From: Colwellia sp. Arc7-635
GTDB lineage: Bacteria > Pseudomonadota > Gammaproteobacteria > Enterobacterales > Alteromonadaceae
DNA: 64,000 nucleotides
Assembly (NCBI RefSeq): GCF_003971255.1
Contig: NZ_CP034660.1
Coordinates: 3,348,001-3,412,000 of the forward strand
Direction: 5' to 3'
Part shown: piece by piece, positions 1-9,078 of the stretch
Layout: each line of letters starts with the position of its first letter
How positions within the stretch are numbered: the first letter of the stretch is position 1
The notes under the pieces: generated by a model
Told to the model about the DNA's origin: nothing
Seen by the model: only the letters and a program-made list of their open reading frames with translations
The model's database searches: none
Translations under genes and position numbers: made by a program

Positions 1-188
1 CCGTCAGATTTCATCGCCGTCGTTAACGCATGCTTTAAATCACCACCAAAAGCTTTTATCAATGCACGTGCTTCTACAATATCTTGGCTAGGCACTTTGA
101 CTTCAGCATGGTTAATTTCAGCATGAGCAAGTGAGGGTAATGTAAATAAAACGCTAGTGAATAACATTTTTACAGTTAATGATTTCAT
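1..188 (-). CDS. DUF3365 (Tll0287-like) family secreted protein, N-terminal fragment
   Basis: The reading frame opens at an ATG at 188 and runs off the left edge, giving 62 residues. It starts MKSLTVKMLFTSVLF and has a cleavable signal peptide ending SLAHA-E. The mature part contains AFGGDLKHALTTAMKSDG, which resembles the start of DUF3365/Tll0287-like domains, periplasmic proteins often associated with haem. The family's downstream Cys-containing motif would lie outside the window. The gene is separated from cydC by about 100 bp and is on the same strand, so it could be co-transcribed with the cyd operon. The family call rests on a short stretch. Confidence 0.6.
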   Translation of the reverse strand, partial: MKSLTVKMLFTSVLFTLPSLAHAEINHAEVKVPSQDIVEARALIKAFGGDLKHALTTAMKSD

Positions 189-285
189 GCTTTTCTCCTA
201 TATAGCCATGTGCTACACAATGTTTAAATGAAAATAATGTCGTCTACGTTTAAGCTGTTACTTAATGAGTGATTCAGATCAGTAA

Positions 286-2070
286 TTAAAAGTAATTCAG
301 TAGTTTTTGATAATACTGATTATCACTATAAAGTTGTTGATGACTTCCTTGTGCGATGATTTCACCCTGTTCCATCACCACTATTTTATCCATTTTCTCA
401 AGCATTAACGGTTTATGAGTGATCACCACTAAACTTTGTTGATGTTGTTTTACATGCGCTAAAATATTAACCATCATGGCTTCTTCATTGCCACGGTCTA
501 AACCTTTTGTTGGCTCATCTAAAATCAATACTTTTGCAGAACGCAGTAATAACTGCGCAATTTGTAGTCGTTGTGCTTGCCCGCCTGACAACCCCGTCCC
601 TGTTGATCCTAACCAAGTGTTTAAGCCTTTGGGCAGGTCATCAATAAAGTCACTTAAATTGACTGATTGACAGACCTGACGCATTTCTTCTTCAGTCGCA
701 TCGGGCTTAGCTAAACGTAAGTTGTCTGCAATACTGGCATCAAATATATGTCCCTGTTGACTCATTAAAGCAATATATTGGCGTAAAGAATCACGCTTTA
801 TCTTACTTAAATCTGAACCGCCAAGTGTTATTCTGCCGTTATTCTTGGAACTGCTATTTTCAAGTACTGAACTGGCTAAATTTTCCGATGAAGAAAGCGA
901 TACTCCTGTTGGCCAAAAGCCCATAAGCAGGTTCACTAATGTTGATTTTCCCGCGCCACTCGCGCCAATAACCGCCACTTTATCACCTGCTTTTATTGAC
1001 AAGTTTATGGCGCGCAAACTGGCATTTTTTTGTTCTGGATAACGAAAGGTGAAGTTTTCTAAATTAATATCGCCGTGCTGAGCGTCTTCAACACCGATAT
1101 CAATAGGTTTAGTTTTATCGATAATCGCAAATAACCTTGCGGCACTGGCTAAACTTTGCGGTAATAATTGCAAGGCTAGCGGCATGCTGCTGACGGTTTC
1201 AAAACTCACTAAAACTAATAAAACAACGGCCACTAAAGACTTACTGTCAATTTCAGCGGTTGCTAACGATGGTAATAAAATAATGAAGCACACGAGCGCC
1301 GATAAATGAATAAGCAGAAAAATAACCGCATTTAAGCGCGCATTAATTTTAACTAAGCGATAACGCACAGCATAATATTTCTTTGTAATACTCGCGATTG
1401 AACGCTGATAACGGATACCTACTTGATAAACCAATAAGGTTTTAATCGCGCCAATGCCATTAACCAGTTCTTCACTGAGGTGGCTTTCTAAATGAGACTT
1501 TTCTTTTGCAAGTTGCATTGAAGCCAAGTAACTAATCACCGGTAAAACAAGTGCAACAATTAACAAGGCACTTAACATTACCCAGGCAATCATGGTTGAG
1601 AAAGTCGCTAACGTATAACAAACAATAGGCACTGAAATCAACGCAACAAAGATGGGTAACAATACTCGCAAGTAAAAATTATCGAGGTTATCTATATCTT
1701 GTTGTAGCCGAGCTAATAGGTCTCCTGAACGCAAATCAAGGCGATAATATGGTAATAACGGCTCAAGTTGCTGATAAAAATAATGTCGCAAATCGGCTAA
1801 CGCATTAAAGGTTGCTCTGTGAGTTAACATACGCTCAGCATAACGACCTGCCGTGCGCACAATGGCTAAAAATCGAATGATAGCTGCCGGGGTAAAATAG
1901 TTAACGGTTATGCCAGTGGTGCCAGCAATTGCCATTAGCGTTATAAACCAACCAGACACAGCCAATAAACTGATATTAGCTAATACCGTAATAACCGACA
2001 ATAAAGCGCCAAGCAACATCAAAGGTAGCTGCGGTTTAAGTAAACCGATTAAGCGAAAAAATATCTTCAT
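286..2070 (-). CDS. cydC: CydC, heterodimeric thiol ABC exporter subunit
   Basis: ABC exporter half with an N-terminal six-helix membrane domain (about 1-320) and a C-terminal ATPase. Walker A reads VIGASGAGKST, the signature LSGGQAQRLQIAQ and Walker B VLILDEPTKGLD. With CydD it forms the inner-membrane glutathione/cysteine exporter needed for cytochrome bd assembly. At 594 aa it is slightly longer than the usual 570-580. The surplus is a Ser/Asn-rich insert (SLSSSENLASSVLENSSS) shortly after Walker A. The ATG overlaps the end of cydD by 4 bases (ATGA), showing translational coupling. It is the last gene of the cydABXDC operon. Confidence 0.93.
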   Translation of the reverse strand: MKIFFRLIGLLKPQLPLMLLGALLSVITVLANISLLAVSGWFITLMAIAGTTGITVNYFTPAAIIRFLAIVRTAGRYAERMLTHRATFNALADLRHYFYQQLEPLLPYYRLDLRSGDLLARLQQDIDNLDNFYLRVLLPIFVALISVPIVCYTLATFSTMIAWVMLSALLIVALVLPVISYLASMQLAKEKSHLESHLSEELVNGIGAIKTLLVYQVGIRYQRSIASITKKYYAVRYRLVKINARLNAVIFLLIHLSALVCFIILLPSLATAEIDSKSLVAVVLLVLVSFETVSSMPLALQLLPQSLASAARLFAIIDKTKPIDIGVEDAQHGDINLENFTFRYPEQKNASLRAINLSIKAGDKVAVIGASGAGKSTLVNLLMGFWPTGVSLSSSENLASSVLENSSSKNNGRITLGGSDLSKIKRDSLRQYIALMSQQGHIFDASIADNLRLAKPDATEEEMRQVCQSVNLSDFIDDLPKGLNTWLGSTGTGLSGGQAQRLQIAQLLLRSAKVLILDEPTKGLDRGNEEAMMVNILAHVKQHQQSLVVITHKPLMLEKMDKIVVMEQGEIIAQGSHQQLYSDNQYYQKLLNYF

Positions 2071-3827
2071 ACGTTCACCTGCTGCGCGTAATAGCCGCCA
2101 TGAGCTAATAACGTTTGGTGAGTACCTGATTCAATCACTTTACCTTGCTCAAGCACGATAATTTCTTTCGCGGCCATCACCGTCTGCAAGCGATGGGCAA
2201 TAACAATCACCAGATGATTTTCAGCATAAGCATTTATCACTGATGTAATAATTTGCTCTGTTTCTTGATCAAGGTGGCTGGTTGGCTCATCAAGTATCAA
2301 TACATCTGGTTGATGGTAAAACACTCGCGCGAGAGCTAAACGTTGCGCTTGCCCACCGGAGAGCCCGGCACCATCTTCACCGACTTGGCTTTCAATGCCA
2401 TGTTCAAGGCTTTCTACAAAGCTTGCTAAGCCTGCTTTTTCAAGTGCTTGAATAACAAGCTCCTGTTGATAGTCGTCCGATAAGGCAATATTAAACGCTA
2501 AAGAGCCATAAAAAATTTGTGCCTGCTGAGAAATCCAACCACAGTGTTGTAACCATTGATCCCGGTTATTGGCCGTTAATACTTTATCGTTGATCATAAC
2601 TTGTCCAGCACTTGGGTGAACAAAACCTAAAATCATATCGATTAAGGTTGATTTTCCCGAGCCACTTTCACCAATAACTGCGTATAAACCTTGGCATGAA
2701 AACGTGATGTTTATATCGTTTAAAGCATTACTTCGCTCAGGGTATGCAAAGTCTACTTGCGCTAACTTAAGGGTAAAAGGTGCGTTAAAGAGTGTTTTTG
2801 AGGTATGTTGTTCGCGGGGTTGATTCAATACTTGCACAAGATCTTCAGCAGCGGTAACACCGGCCATTTTTGCATGGTATTGCGTACCAAGTTGGCGAAA
2901 TGGCAAGTAAAATTCAGGGGCAAGTAATAAAACCCATAAAGCGAAAACATAATCAACATTGCCATAGTACAAACGAAAACCTAGCACAACGGCAACCAAC
3001 GCGATGGAAATAGAAGCTAAAAACTCTAAAACAAATGACGAAAGAAAAGCAATTTTTAAAATGCCCATGGTTTCGTCGCCATAGTCATCACTGATTTTTT
3101 TTACCGCGGCAATTTCTCTGCGCGAAGCATTAAATATTTTAAGCTGTGTTAATCCTTGGATAATATCAAGGAAATGACTGCTCATGCGCTGCAGCTTAGT
3201 CCAATGTTCTTCATTTAACCGCTGCGCTTTATGACCAATCAGTATCATGAAAAATGGCACCATTGGCGCGGTAAGCAATAAAATTAAACCTGATTGCCAA
3301 TCAATGGGAAATACTGCAATCAATATGGCCAAAGGAATAACCGCGCAGTAAGCAATAACAGGTAAGTAGCCCGCAAAGTAATCTTCTAATGAGTCAATAC
3401 CTTGATGTAGTAAATGAGCTAACTTCGCACTACCTTTGGTTTGCGTGTAAGCCGGACCAAATTGAAATAAGTGATACAGCAATCGCGAACGTATATTCGC
3501 TTTAATATCCATAGCGCCACGTCGACTGTAACACTCGCTAAAATATCCCAAACCTGCACGACAAAAAATAATCACCACTAAAGCGGTAATGATCATGCTT
3601 GTGTCGGTGAAAACGGTGCTATCCATTGCTGTGGTTAGTGTGCTCTCTGCACTTGGAAATATCACTAAATTAATAAGGTAAGCCAGAACGGCGGTTTGCA
3701 AGATCATTAATAAGCCATTGAAGGCTCCTAAAGCAATCGCGCGACTTAATTTGCCGTGTGCATATTTTTTTTGAGCTTTGAGCCAGTGATTAACTTGCTT
3801 TTTTTGCTGCTGTGTTTGCTCTGTCAT
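2067..3827 (-). CDS. cydD: CydD, heterodimeric thiol ABC exporter subunit
   Basis: 586 aa, the usual CydD size. A six-helix exporter domain is followed by an ATPase with Walker A VIGESGSGKSTL, signature LSGGQAQRLALAR and Walker B VLILDEPTSHLD. It partners with CydC in the cytoplasmic membrane to export glutathione or cysteine to the periplasm, which supports haem insertion into cytochrome bd. It begins 35 bases after the cydX stop and overlaps cydC by 4 bases, so it belongs to the same operon. The N-terminal 25 residues are polar and Gln/Lys-rich, as is common in the family. Confidence 0.93.
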   Translation of the reverse strand: MTEQTQQQKKQVNHWLKAQKKYAHGKLSRAIALGAFNGLLMILQTAVLAYLINLVIFPSAESTLTTAMDSTVFTDTSMIITALVVIIFCRAGLGYFSECYSRRGAMDIKANIRSRLLYHLFQFGPAYTQTKGSAKLAHLLHQGIDSLEDYFAGYLPVIAYCAVIPLAILIAVFPIDWQSGLILLLTAPMVPFFMILIGHKAQRLNEEHWTKLQRMSSHFLDIIQGLTQLKIFNASRREIAAVKKISDDYGDETMGILKIAFLSSFVLEFLASISIALVAVVLGFRLYYGNVDYVFALWVLLLAPEFYLPFRQLGTQYHAKMAGVTAAEDLVQVLNQPREQHTSKTLFNAPFTLKLAQVDFAYPERSNALNDINITFSCQGLYAVIGESGSGKSTLIDMILGFVHPSAGQVMINDKVLTANNRDQWLQHCGWISQQAQIFYGSLAFNIALSDDYQQELVIQALEKAGLASFVESLEHGIESQVGEDGAGLSGGQAQRLALARVFYHQPDVLILDEPTSHLDQETEQIITSVINAYAENHLVIVIAHRLQTVMAAKEIIVLEQGKVIESGTHQTLLAHGGYYAQQVNV

Positions 3828-3861
3828 TATTACTGGCTCATTTTTCGTTACTTATGACTCG

Positions 3862-3996
3862 TTAAGAGATTTCATCGTCGTTATTTTGATCTTTAGAAAC
3901 ATTATCAACATGCTGTTCCATTTCGTACCACATAACATTGATTATGCCCAACGAGACTGCAAGCAACACACCTAATATCCAAGTGAAATACCACAT
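3862..3996 (-). CDS. cydX: CydX, small subunit of cytochrome bd oxidase
   Basis: A 44-codon gene between cydB and cydD. The protein begins MWYFTWILGVLLAVSLGI, continues INVMWYEMEQHVD and ends in an acidic tail. The MWYF-W-LG start and one transmembrane helix followed by a charged tail are the hallmark of CydX/YbgT, which stabilises the haems of the CydAB complex. An RBS (AAAGGA) lies 7 bases before the ATG. A perfect 14-bp inverted repeat (4021-4055) lies just upstream, in the cydB-cydX gap. It is easily missed because of its size. Confidence 0.95.
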   Translation of the reverse strand: MWYFTWILGVLLAVSLGIINVMWYEMEQHVDNVSKDQNNDDEIS

Positions 3997-4020
3997 AAAT
4001 TTATCCTTTATTTTCTTAAC

Positions 4021-4055
4021 AACTTAACGGTATTTATTATCAATACCGTTAAGTT
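4021..4055 (-). promoter_or_regulatory. Hairpin in the cydB-cydX spacer
   Basis: The sequence AACTTAACGGTATT is followed after 7 bases by its exact reverse complement, giving a 14-bp perfect stem in the cydB-cydX spacer. No clear T-tract follows on the minus strand, so full termination is doubtful. A role as an RNA-processing or stability element, or as a partial terminator setting the CydX/DC to CydAB ratio, is possible but inferred. Confidence 0.5.
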
Positions 4056-4079
4056 ATTTATCTGAACTTACTGAACTGC

Positions 4080-4121
4080 ACTTACTTAACAATACTTACT
4101 TAACAATACTTACTTAACAAC
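4080..4121. repeat. Tandem 14-bp repeat, three units
   Basis: Three consecutive copies of ACTTACTTAACAAT, the last with one change, followed by a partial fourth. They lie between the cydB stop and the spacer hairpin. No function can be read from the sequence; the copy number could vary by slippage. Confidence 0.7.
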
Positions 4122-4152
4122 ACTTAGTTTAACTAATGCTATAGCAAGTAAA

Positions 4153-5307
4153 TTAATAGGCACTGTGATTGTTTTGCTCTATTTCAGCAATGGTCACGGT
4201 ACGCCACATTTTTTTGTAACACCAAAGGGTATAAGCAATAATAATGGGAATGAAAACAGCCACTACAATAAACATTAAACCTAATGTTCCTTCACTCGAC
4301 ACCGTATCCCACATCAATAAACTGTGATTTGGTTGACTACTCGAAGGCATAACAAAAGGGAACATAGCAATCCCCGCCGTTAAAATAATACTAATAATAC
4401 TGACAGAGCTACCAACAAAAGCACCAACTTTTACCGACGTACTTTTATCTTTTACACTCAATAAAAAGGCCACTAAAAATGGGGTAAGTATGCCAATTGC
4501 AGGTATTAACCATAAAAGTGGTGACGCCTTATAATTAGTTAACCAAGCACCAGAGGCTGTCGTTACTGCTTTCATCGTTGGTTGTGCTTGCCCCATGGTA
4601 TCGATAGCACTGACAACTAAATAACCATCAATACTTTGCCAAACCATTACACCCGCTAGCGCGAAACAAAGCGCTAATACCACAGATACCACACGCCCGA
4701 TATTCGCAGAACGCTTTGCTACATCGGCATCGGTGCGCATCACTAACCAAGTAGAGCCATGCATTAACATCATCGCGACACTCACCACACCCGCTAGCAG
4801 AGTAAAAGGAGTGAACAAAGCGAAAAACGAACCGGTATAGGTTACGCGCATTAATGAATCGAAACCAAAGGGCACACCTTGTAATAAATTACCAAAAGCA
4901 ACACCAAACACTAATGGCGGTACCATTGAGCCAACAAATAAGGCTTTGTCCCAGTTACTACGCCATTTTGCCGATTCAATTTTGCTACGATAATCAAAAG
5001 CCAGTGGCCGTAGAAACAAGCTAAACAGTGTTAACATCATGGCAAAGTAAAAGCCGCTAAAAGCGGTGGCATATACCAAAGGCCATGCGGCAAACAACGA
5101 GGCGCCAGCGGTGATAAACCAAACTTGGTTACCATCCCAATGCGCACCTACGGTATTAATAACCACTCGGCTTTCTGCATCTTTTTTCGCCACGAAAGGT
5201 AATAAGCCACCAACGCCCATATCCATACCATCGGTGATAGCAAACCCAATAAAAAGAAAGCCAATCAGGCACCACCATATTAGTTTTAATGTTTCGTAAT
5301 CAAACAT
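4153..5307 (-). CDS. cydB: Cytochrome bd ubiquinol oxidase subunit II
   Basis: 384 aa integral membrane protein starting MFDYETLKLIWWCLIGFLFIG, a typical CydB N-terminus, with the family signature TDGMDMGVGGLLPF near residue 25 and GAHWDGNQVWFITAG near residue 55. The length matches the usual 378-385. CydB pairs with CydA in the cytoplasmic membrane; the oxidase reduces oxygen with ubiquinol at high affinity. The gene starts 10 bases after the cydA stop and is the second gene of the operon. Confidence 0.96.
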   Translation of the reverse strand: MFDYETLKLIWWCLIGFLFIGFAITDGMDMGVGGLLPFVAKKDAESRVVINTVGAHWDGNQVWFITAGASLFAAWPLVYATAFSGFYFAMMLTLFSLFLRPLAFDYRSKIESAKWRSNWDKALFVGSMVPPLVFGVAFGNLLQGVPFGFDSLMRVTYTGSFFALFTPFTLLAGVVSVAMMLMHGSTWLVMRTDADVAKRSANIGRVVSVVLALCFALAGVMVWQSIDGYLVVSAIDTMGQAQPTMKAVTTASGAWLTNYKASPLLWLIPAIGILTPFLVAFLLSVKDKSTSVKVGAFVGSSVSIISIILTAGIAMFPFVMPSSSQPNHSLLMWDTVSSEGTLGLMFIVVAVFIPIIIAYTLWCYKKMWRTVTIAEIEQNNHSAY

Positions 5308-5317
5308 GCATTTCCCC

Positions 5318-6905
5318 TTAAGAGTTCTGGCTACGAAGACCAGAAGTTAGCTCTGGTGCTTGTTCAAAATGATAACGCCCGGTGTGTAAAGCACTTGGGC
5401 CTAAACGAGCAAACTTAATCATTAAATACATTTCGATAACAAATAAAATACTGTACACAACAATAAAGGCGACAAGAGAAAACAGTACATCGCTTGCGGC
5501 TAAATTAGAGGTAGACAAAAATGTCGGTAACACCTCACTAATAGCCCAAGGTTGACGACCAAATTCAGCAACAAACCAACCCGTTTCTATCGCAACCCAA
5601 GGCAGTGGTAGAGCAAGGAGTATGGCTTTTAATAACCAACGTTTTTGTTCGATTACACGTCGTGCATTAAAGTAAAACGCTAGACAAAATAGCAATAACA
5701 TTATAAAACCAGAGGCGACCATCATCCGAAACGCCCAAAAGATAGGAGCAACAGGAGGGGTCGAGTCTTTAACCGCCATTTGTATTTGTGCCTCGGTAGC
5801 GTCAACCACGTCATTGGTATAACGTTTTAGTAATAACCCGTAGCCAAGGTCATGTTTTGTTTCATTAAATTTCGCAATATTTTCTGGTGTTTCTTCACCA
5901 TTGCGCAGCTTCATCAAGTACTCGTACGCGATCATGCCATTACGAATACGTGGTTCATGGGCGCTTTGTAAGTCACGTAAGCCCATCACTTCTTCATCTA
6001 AAGACCGTGTAGCGATAATCCCTAAAGCGTAAGGAATTTTTACCGCGTAATGTGTTTCCATCGCTTCGTCATCTGGTAAGCCAATCAAGGTAAATGCTGC
6101 TGGTGCCGCTTCGGTATGATATTCAGCTTCAATAGCCGCAAGTTTTACTCGTTGTACCTCACCGACTTCATAGCCCGACTCATCACCGAGTAAAATAACC
6201 GAGAATATAGCTGCAAGACCAAAGCCCGCGGCGACAGAAAACGAGCGTTTAGCAAAGGCAACATCTCGCCCTTTTAATAGATAATAACTACTGATGCTCA
6301 GCACAAACATAGCACCCGCAACATAGCCTGCAGCCACCGTGTGAATGAATTTAACTTGTGCGACAGGGTTAAAAATAATTTCGCTAAAGCTGACTAACTC
6401 CATGCGCATAGTCATGTAATTAAATTCACTACCGACAGGGTTTTGCATCCAGCCATTGGCAATTAATATCCACAGCGCTGAAAAGTTAGTCCCTAACGCC
6501 ATTAATAATGTGCCCATTAAATGCTGGCGCTTACTTAGTCGCTCCCAACCTAAAAAGAACATGCCGACAAAAGTAGACTCGAGGAAAAAGGCCATTAAGC
6601 CTTCAATGGCCAAAGGAGCACCAAACACATCACCGACATAATGCGAGTAATATGACCAGTTAGTACCAAATTCAAACTCCATGGTTAAGCCGGTAGCTAC
6701 ACCAATGGCGAAGTTGATACCAAATAGCTTGCCCCAAAACTTTGTCATATCACGATAGATCTCACGACCTGTCATGACATAAACGGCTTCCATAATGAAT
6801 AAAATCCATGTTAGGGCCGATGGTTAAAGGAACAAACAAGAAATGGAACAGTGCAGTAATAGCAAACTGCCACCGCGATAATTCTACTAGTGTTTCACTT
6901 ATCAT
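5318..6905 (-). CDS. cydA: Cytochrome bd ubiquinol oxidase subunit I, with an apparent one-base frameshift
   Basis: The main frame (up to 6793) starts at [20 protein letters not shown] and covers almost all of CydA: GRQPW region, Q-loop and the haem-ligand segments. The normal N-terminus lies upstream in another frame. From an ATG at 6905 it reads [20 protein letters not shown], then [10 protein letters not shown], including His21, equivalent to the haem b595 ligand His19 of E. coli. It then runs out of frame at GGG/CCC (6814-6816). Removing one base there joins it to [16 protein letters not shown] and gives 528 aa, the family length. The shorter frame lacks the first helix and this His and should not be functional. 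Whether this is a sequencing error, a real mutation or recoding cannot be told here. Confidence 0.85.
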
Positions 6906-7161
6906 ACTTATTACTCTCGTTATTGCTCTACGTGTTCAAATGACGTTGAAAAGAATGTTGATAAAAATATAGTTGCTGAGCTATAAAAGATGGAACTTTA
7001 CGCTGAATTTATACAACCTAGAGTCATACCTACACAGTATATGTGCTCAGTAATCCTCTCATAATCATTTAAGTTTTAGTCACAAGCAAAAGTAACAGCT
7101 GTCAAAACAGTGTATTTAAACTCTTTTGCTCGTCTAAAACAGGATAATTAACGTTAATAGA

Positions 7162-7176
7162 GCAATAAAAGTGCCA
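7162..7176 (-). promoter_or_regulatory. Sigma-54 (-24/-12) promoter reading toward cydA
   Basis: On the minus strand the sequence is TGGCACTTTTATTGC. It has the invariant GG and GC doublets in the exact spacing of the sigma-54 consensus TGGCAC-N5-TTGC. It lies about 257 bases before the cydA start and points at it. The gene for a sigma-54 activator is divergent on the other side. A 12-bp palindrome (ATTAACGTTAAT, 7147-7158) covers the expected transcription start. Confidence 0.75.
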
Positions 7177-7273
7177 AAAAATATCGTTACGCAACTTTAT
7201 CTGCAACAACCTAAGCTACTGAAATAAAAGAGAATACCATCGTACTCCTAAAAGTAATTTTAAAATAGCTTTT

Positions 7274-7323
7274 AATTACGTCACAAGTGTCATTTAATGA
7301 TGGTAAATTACGTCAATATTGAC
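7274..7323. promoter_or_regulatory. Candidate upstream activator sites for the sigma-54 promoter
   Basis: The decamer AATTACGTCA occurs at 7274-7283 and again at 7306-7315, 32 bp apart (three helical turns). The second copy runs into a perfect palindrome GTCAATATTGAC (7312-7323). They lie 98-160 bp behind the cyd -24 element and just before the regulator start. This is where enhancer sites of a divergently encoded activator would be expected. The assignment is inference. Confidence 0.4.
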
Positions 7324-7352
7324 AAAAACAAAGCATCAAAGGTATAGCAGCT

Positions 7353-8657
7353 GTGGTTCATCAAACTATTCAAGCCATTATTGAGTCGGTCGAAAAGCCA
7401 GCCATATTTATCACAACAGATTATGCCATTGAAGCGGTTAATCAAGCCTATCGTGACACTTACAAAAAAGCAGTGATATTAGGAAAAAGTAAGTGTTATG
7501 AAGTTTCACATAACGCCACTCAACCGTGTGATCAACAAGGTGAAGCTTGCCCGTTATCATCATGTAAAAAAACCGGTAAAAACAGCTCTGCTCTGCATAT
7601 TCATAAAACAGCTTCAGCAGATATTTATTGTAATATTTTGATGAAGCCCGTCAAAGATAACGACGGTATAACGATTGGCTTTTTAGAAACGCTAGAAAAA
7701 GTAGATTTTGCCAGTAGCGTCAGCAGCGACCGAAAATTAATTGGTAAAAGTAAGCCATTTCAAGCTCTACTTAAAATGATCACCCGAAGTGCCAATAGTA
7801 ATATCAGTATATTATTGCAAGGTGAAACGGGTACAGGCAAAGAGCTCGCTGCACTATCAATTCATCAAGCAAGTAAGCGTGCAGATAAGCCTTTTATAGA
7901 AGTTGAATGCACAGGGCTTAGTGAATCATTGTTTGAATCAGAGTTATTTGGTCACGAAAAAGGCGCATTCACAGGAGCAAGCACCAGTAAAAAAGGCTTA
8001 GTTTGTATGGCGAAAGGTGGCACCTTATTCTTGGATGAAATAGGCGATGTGCCACTTAATTTACAAGTGAAATTATTGCGATTACTGGAAACGGGACAAT
8101 ATCGACGTGTCGGCAGTGTTGAAAAACAAACGGCTGATTTTAGATTAATTTGCGCCAGCCATAAAAATTTAGAACAGATGGTAGAGACCGGTGAATTTCG
8201 AGAGGATTTATATTATCGCATAGCGGCTTTCCCGATCAGCTTACCGACACTGCGCGCTAGAAAACCCGATATTGCCTTATTAGCCGAGCACTTATTATCA
8301 AAGAGTGAATTTTCAGAAAAAAAATTCACTGCTGAAGCTTTAGCGCTATTAAGCCATTATCATTACCCAGGTAATGTTAGAGAGCTCAACAATATAGTAC
8401 AACGCAGTGCGTTGTTAAGTGACGATGAGCTAATAAATACCGAACAACTACCCAATCAATTGTTCGGTTTAAAAAAGCTCGAAAATGACTCTGCGAATTT
8501 GACTATAAACGAGAAAAACCATATCACTGACCTACTCAATCAATATGGTAACCAGCCACAAGTCATCGCTGATCATTTAGAGATCAGCGTTAGAACTTTA
8601 TATCGAAAATTACAAAAGCATCAATTGAACATTAAAGAATTTACAATACAGTCATAA
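7353..8657 (+). CDS. Sigma-54-dependent transcriptional activator with Cys-rich PAS domain
   Basis: 434 aa. Residues 1-115 form a PAS-like sensor with Cys48, His53, Cys59, Cys66 and Cys71 (CYEVSH, GEACPLSSC), a pattern that could bind metal or an Fe-S cluster or act as a redox switch. The AAA+ domain has Walker A GETGTGKE (157-164), the sigma-54 contact loop GAFTGA (204-209), Walker B TLFLDE (224-229) and the DLYYRI segment. A Fis-type helix-turn-helix ends the protein (ISVRTLYRKLQKH). The start is GTG at 7353, with AAAGG about 10 bases upstream. Divergence from cydABXDC and the sigma-54 promoter there suggest it activates the oxidase operon in response to oxygen or redox state; this is inferred. 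Confidence 0.88.
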   Translation: MVHQTIQAIIESVEKPAIFITTDYAIEAVNQAYRDTYKKAVILGKSKCYEVSHNATQPCDQQGEACPLSSCKKTGKNSSALHIHKTASADIYCNILMKPVKDNDGITIGFLETLEKVDFASSVSSDRKLIGKSKPFQALLKMITRSANSNISILLQGETGTGKELAALSIHQASKRADKPFIEVECTGLSESLFESELFGHEKGAFTGASTSKKGLVCMAKGGTLFLDEIGDVPLNLQVKLLRLLETGQYRRVGSVEKQTADFRLICASHKNLEQMVETGEFREDLYYRIAAFPISLPTLRARKPDIALLAEHLLSKSEFSEKKFTAEALALLSHYHYPGNVRELNNIVQRSALLSDDELINTEQLPNQLFGLKKLENDSANLTINEKNHITDLLNQYGNQPQVIADHLEISVRTLYRKLQKHQLNIKEFTIQS

Positions 8658-8753
8658 TAAAGGCACAAGTAAAAGTATTAAACGAACGCTGGTGTGACTG
8701 ACGATAATCACTCACTTTAAGTAATAGCGTTGAACGTCATTGGTAAAATCAAT

Positions 8754-8798
8754 CTATACCCGATCCACTTGAAAATACATTTCAATGTTTGGGTATAG
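8754..8798. repeat. Collapsed copy of the 266-bp inverted-repeat element
   Basis: CTATACCC...GGGTATAG ends enclose CCACTTGAAAAT and ATTTCAA, giving a 45-bp imperfect hairpin. The halves match the terminal repeats of the longer elements at 37812, 50134 and 51103, with the whole middle missing. It may act as a terminator after the regulator gene. The rest of the 8658-9078 gap shows no gene. Confidence 0.55.
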
Positions 8799-9078
8799 AA
8801 CTACTTATTCAATGGCTTTGCTCGGTATTTGTTAATGCTAGCGTAATAAAACATCAGCGATTCAACTCAAGTATTCTTATGAACTGAACACTTTAATAAC
8901 GCACGCTCAGTTCATGTTTTCTGACGCGAAGCTTCTGCAATTAACACATCAGGCAAGCAAGTAAATCGCGCTTGACATTATTTCGCCACAATTGCTCATC
9001 AAATTGCCTCATTGTTACCGCTATCAACACCTTTTGTTTTGTTTAAATAGCCAATATCAACAGAATATTGGAAAAATC

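Noticed and set aside
6790-6820. Programmed frameshifting in cydA
   Set aside because: There is no slippery heptamer with a downstream structure at the GGG run and no precedent in cydA; an error or mutation is simpler.
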